Part shown: one piece after another, positions 5,476 through 7,095 of the stretch
Layout of the letters: each line of letters opens with the position of its first letter
Numbering within the stretch: the first letter of the stretch is position 1
Source: RGIG1668 sp045124495
GTDB taxonomy: Bacteria; Bacillota; Clostridia; Lachnospirales; Lachnospiraceae
Assembly: GCA_045124495.1 (NCBI GenBank)
Contig: JBGVLX010000109.1
Span: 1-7,095, forward strand
Reading direction: 5' to 3'
DNA length: 7,095 nt
The notes under the pieces: generated by a model
What the model was told of the DNA's origin: nothing
Seen by the model: the letters and a program-made list of their open reading frames with translations, nothing else
The model's database searches: none
Translations under genes and position numbers: made by a program

Positions 5476-5591
5476 ATAACTGACAGCAATTAACCGAGAT
5501 GGTTTACGGCCTGTTTCATGGAAATATGTATATGCAAGTTTAAGAACATCCATGAGCATATTCGTTGCAAATAAGGACAGGCGGTATTTTT
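5476..5591 (+). ncRNA. Candidate structured leader RNA or attenuator upstream of the alcohol dehydrogenase
   Basis: The transcript from 5476 can form a small hairpin AACC-GAGAT-GGTT (5492-5504). Next comes a large stem-loop: GCCTGTTT (5509-5516) against GGACAGGC (5575-5582), extendable by TAC/GTA across one G-G mismatch. The right arm is followed by TTTTT (5587-5591), as in an intrinsic terminator. Inside the loop TCATGG (5516-5521) pairs with CCATGA (5550-5555), and ATATGC (5530-5535) can pair with GCATAT (5556-5561), which would create a pseudoknot. Long folded loops before a terminator-like stem are what riboswitches or attenuated leaders look like, and a short independent RNA ending at 5591 is equally possible. 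It does not match any riboswitch consensus I know. Pairing is directly visible; regulation is inference. Confidence 0.42.
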
Positions 5592-5607
5592 GTTAGACTT
5601 TTTATTC

Positions 5608-5637
5608 TTTTAACGGTAAGTTGCCGGCGGCTTAAAA
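5608..5637 (+). other. Hairpin with two alternative folds just before the adh ribosome binding site
   Basis: TAAGTTG (5617-5623) pairs with CGGCTTA (5628-5634) around CCGG. Alternatively CGGT (5614-5617) pairs with GCCG (5623-5626), with TTTTAA/TTAAAA (5608-5613, 5632-5637) closing around it. The two inner folds exclude each other. The element ends about ten bases before the GGGAGG ribosome binding site (5648-5653). GC-rich bases here stand out from an A/T-rich context. Confidence 0.4.
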
Positions 5638-5662
5638 ATTATATATTGGGAGGATACAGATT

Positions 5663-6841
5663 ATGAGCAGATTTACATTACCTAGAGACGTGTATTATGG
5701 AAGAGATTCATTAGCTGAACTCAAGAATTTAAAGGGGAAAAAGGCCGTTTTAGTGTTGGGCGGTGGCTCCATGAAGAGATTTGGTTTTGTGGATAAGGCA
5801 TTGGGTTACTTAAAGGAAGCCGGAATTGAAACGAAATTATTCGAAAATGTGGAACCGGATCCATCCGTAGAAACAGTTATGAAGGGTGCCGAAATGATGA
5901 GAGAATTCGAGCCGGACTGGATTATTTCCATGGGCGGTGGTTCTCCGATTGATGCAGCGAAGGCTATGTGGGCATTTTATGAATATCCGGAAACTACCTT
6001 TGAAGACCTGATTACACCATTTAATTTCCCGGAACTTCGAACCAAAGCGAAATTCTGTGCGATTCCATCTACATCAGGTACTGCCACTGAAGTTACTGCA
6101 TTCTCTGTTATCACAGACTATGCGAAAGGAATCAAATATCCATTGGCAGACTTTAATATTACACCAGATGTTGCCATTGTAGACCCTGCCTTGGCAGAAA
6201 CCATGCCAAAACATCTTACGGCATACACTGGTATGGACGCATTGACTCATGCGATTGAAGCTTATGTTTCTACTTTACATACAGTATTTACAGATCCTCT
6301 TGCAATTAAAGCCATTCAGATTGTAGATAATGATTTATTGAAATCTTATAACGGAGATATGGAAAGCCGTGAAGTGATGCATTATGGACAATGTTTGGCA
6401 GATATGGCATTCTCCAATGCACTGTTAGGAATTGTGCATTCTATGGCACATAAGACAGGTGCAGCATTCTCTACCGGTCATATAACTCATGGACTTGCCA
6501 ATGCGATGTACCTTCCGTATGTTATTAAATATAATGCGAAAGATGCAGAAACTGCTAAGAGATATGCAGAGATTGCTAATTCCATCGGTATCGAAGGAAC
6601 TGTGGAGGAATGTGTTCAGGGATTATGCGATAAGATTGTTTCTATGAATAATGCCATGGAAATTCCAAATACATTAAAAGATTTCGGAATTATTGAAGAA
6701 GAATTTAAAGAAAAAGTAGCTATGATTGCAGAAAATGCAGTAGGAGATGCATGTACCGGTTCTAATCCAAGACCAATCGATCCGGCTACTATGGAGAAAT
6801 TATTTACTTATATCTATTATGGAAAAGAAGTAGATTTCTAA
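5663..6841 (+). CDS. Iron-containing alcohol dehydrogenase (group III)
   Basis: A 392-residue NAD(P)-dependent enzyme interconverting alcohols and aldehydes or ketones, the usual length for group III. The N-terminal nucleotide-binding domain carries LGGGS (32-36) and the hallmark GGGSPIDAAKAMW (91-103). PSTSGTATEVTAFSVIT (135-151) lines the cofactor and active site. The C-terminal helical domain has the metal ligands Asp192 and His196 (GMDALTHAIEAY), His263 (GIVHSMAH) and His276 (ITHGLAN), matching the FucO Asp/His/His/His set for Fe2+. It is cytosolic, with a probable role in ethanol, butanol or diol formation to reoxidise reduced cofactor. Sequence alone does not settle substrate or NADH versus NADPH. 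The ATG follows GGGAGG (5648-5653) by nine bases. It is transcribed alone from 5476 through a long structured leader and ends at the hairpin near 6971-7019. Relatives include BdhA-type butanol dehydrogenases and the C-terminal half of AdhE. Confidence 0.95.
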   Translation: MSRFTLPRDVYYGRDSLAELKNLKGKKAVLVLGGGSMKRFGFVDKALGYLKEAGIETKLFENVEPDPSVETVMKGAEMMREFEPDWIISMGGGSPIDAAKAMWAFYEYPETTFEDLITPFNFPELRTKAKFCAIPSTSGTATEVTAFSVITDYAKGIKYPLADFNITPDVAIVDPALAETMPKHLTAYTGMDALTHAIEAYVSTLHTVFTDPLAIKAIQIVDNDLLKSYNGDMESREVMHYGQCLADMAFSNALLGIVHSMAHKTGAAFSTGHITHGLANAMYLPYVIKYNAKDAETAKRYAEIANSIGIEGTVEECVQGLCDKIVSMNNAMEIPNTLKDFGIIEEEFKEKVAMIAENAVGDACTGSNPRPIDPATMEKLFTYIYYGKEVDF

Positions 6842-6857
6842 GCTTTGATGATTTAGA

Positions 6858-6948
6858 ATGTGAATCATATTTCTTAAGATATGGTTAGGAACAATAAAAA
6901 ATGTGAATCATATTTCTTAAGATTTGGTTAGAACAATAAAAAAATGTG
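6858..6948. repeat. 43-bp tandem repeat, two copies plus a partial third
   Basis: Units begin with ATGTGAATCATATTTC at 6858 and 6901, and a third start (ATGTG) is at 6944, so the period is exactly 43 bp. Copies 1 and 2 differ by one substitution (GATATGG versus GATTTGG) and by a G loss balanced by an A gain. Each unit holds a hairpin: AATCATATTT pairs with AGATATGGTT around CTTA, ten pairs with two wobbles in copy 1 and one mismatch in copy 2. An A-run follows each, so they are not forward terminators. On the minus strand a T-run would precede each stem. Placed directly after the adh stop codon, within its 3' UTR. Confidence 0.85.
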
Positions 6949-6970
6949 TCTTATTATTAAAAAATAACGT

Positions 6971-7019
6971 TTCAGGAATGCTCCGTAGTCTGTTTTATAG
7001 GACCGGAGCATTCTTTGAA
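6971..7019. terminator. Intrinsic terminator after the alcohol dehydrogenase
   Basis: GAATGCTCCG (6976-6985) pairs perfectly with CGGAGCATTC (7004-7013) across an 18-nt loop; TTCA/TGAA (6971-6974, 7016-7019) can extend the stem past a small bulge. The T-run on the + strand is short (TTCTTTG), so it is weaker than the one at 2055. On the minus strand TTATTTTTT follows a few bases after the stem, so it may serve both directions. Confidence 0.6.
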
Positions 7020-7024
7020 TAAAA

Positions 7025-7050
7025 CCTTAATGATTCATGAGTCATTAAGG
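7025..7050 (-). terminator. Candidate terminator for a minus-strand gene entering from the right
   Basis: CCTTAATGA (7025-7033) pairs with TCATTAAGG (7042-7050) as nine perfect base pairs, with an eight-base centre that is itself nearly palindromic. On the minus strand it is followed at once by TTTT (complement of 7021-7024), so it reads as a minus-strand terminator better than a plus-strand one. Confidence 0.45.
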
Positions 7051-7095
7051 GAAGATGATTCTTTTTCTTCTTTGGCGTTATCCTTAGCAGGATGT
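7035..7095 (-). CDS. Possible C-terminal end of a minus-strand gene
   Basis: Read on the minus strand from 7094, one frame is open for 19 codons and ends in TGA at 7037-7035, giving a hydrophilic tail HPAKDNAKEEKESSSLNDS. Lys/Glu/Ser-rich tails are common at protein ends, and the stop codon sits in the hairpin that looks like its terminator. Another minus-strand frame is also open here, so this is a weak call. The 5' part lies outside the window and no family can be named. Confidence 0.35.
   Translation of the reverse strand, partial: HPAKDNAKEEKESSSLNDS

Noticed and set aside
5507..5625. Guanidine-II (mini-ykkC) riboswitch suggested by two ACGG motifs
   Set aside because: Only the second ACGG (5613-5616) can be closed by a short weak stem; the first is not a hairpin loop, and the spacing and gene context do not fit.
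6858..6948. CRISPR array
   Set aside because: The units are directly adjacent with no unique spacers between them, and no cas genes are present.

Overview
The window looks like an ordinary chromosomal stretch from a low-GC, spore-forming-type Clostridia, most likely a Lachnospiraceae member. The evidence is the AT-rich composition, strong AGGAGG-type ribosome binding sites, TTGAAA/TATAAT-type promoters, and two small families that I associate with that group from memory (a DUF5688-type and a DUF4250-type protein). A Csp-like subtilase and an iron-dependent alcohol dehydrogenase of clostridial type agree with this. No phage, transposase, CRISPR, tRNA or rRNA gene is visible.

Layout. 1-1100 (+) is the 3' part of a subtilisin-like serine protease whose 5' end lies outside the window. 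1101-1278 is an intergenic block made almost entirely of stem-loops. 1394-1981 (+) encodes a small secreted lipoprotein with Val-Gly-Asp repeats. A strong, probably bidirectional terminator (2055-2100) separates it from the convergent ung gene (2183-2869, -). ung and the DUF5688-like gene (3093-3977, +) diverge from a shared 223-bp region with a candidate promoter on each strand. 4131-5341 (+) is a compact three-gene unit: a TetR-family repressor, a single-domain response regulator and a DUF4250-like small protein. It is read from a near-consensus promoter at 4065-4093. 5342-5662 is a long leader region holding its own promoter and a structured RNA candidate. It precedes an iron-containing alcohol dehydrogenase (5663-6841, +). 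Downstream are a 43-bp tandem repeat, a terminator hairpin, and what may be the C-terminal end of a gene entering from the right on the minus strand.

How the genes relate. Only 4131-5341 looks like a real operon, with gaps of 27 and 14 nt. The other genes appear to be separate transcription units: protease, lipoprotein, uracil repair, DUF5688 protein and alcohol dehydrogenase. The parts that ordinary annotation does not explain are the folded 180-bp block after the protease, the promoter-driven leader in front of the alcohol dehydrogenase (outer stem followed by a T-run, with a possible pseudoknot), and the tandem hairpin repeats after that gene. I did not find a convincing new defence or biosynthetic system. 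The alcohol dehydrogenase leader and the TetR/receiver/DUF4250 unit are the best candidates for something undescribed.
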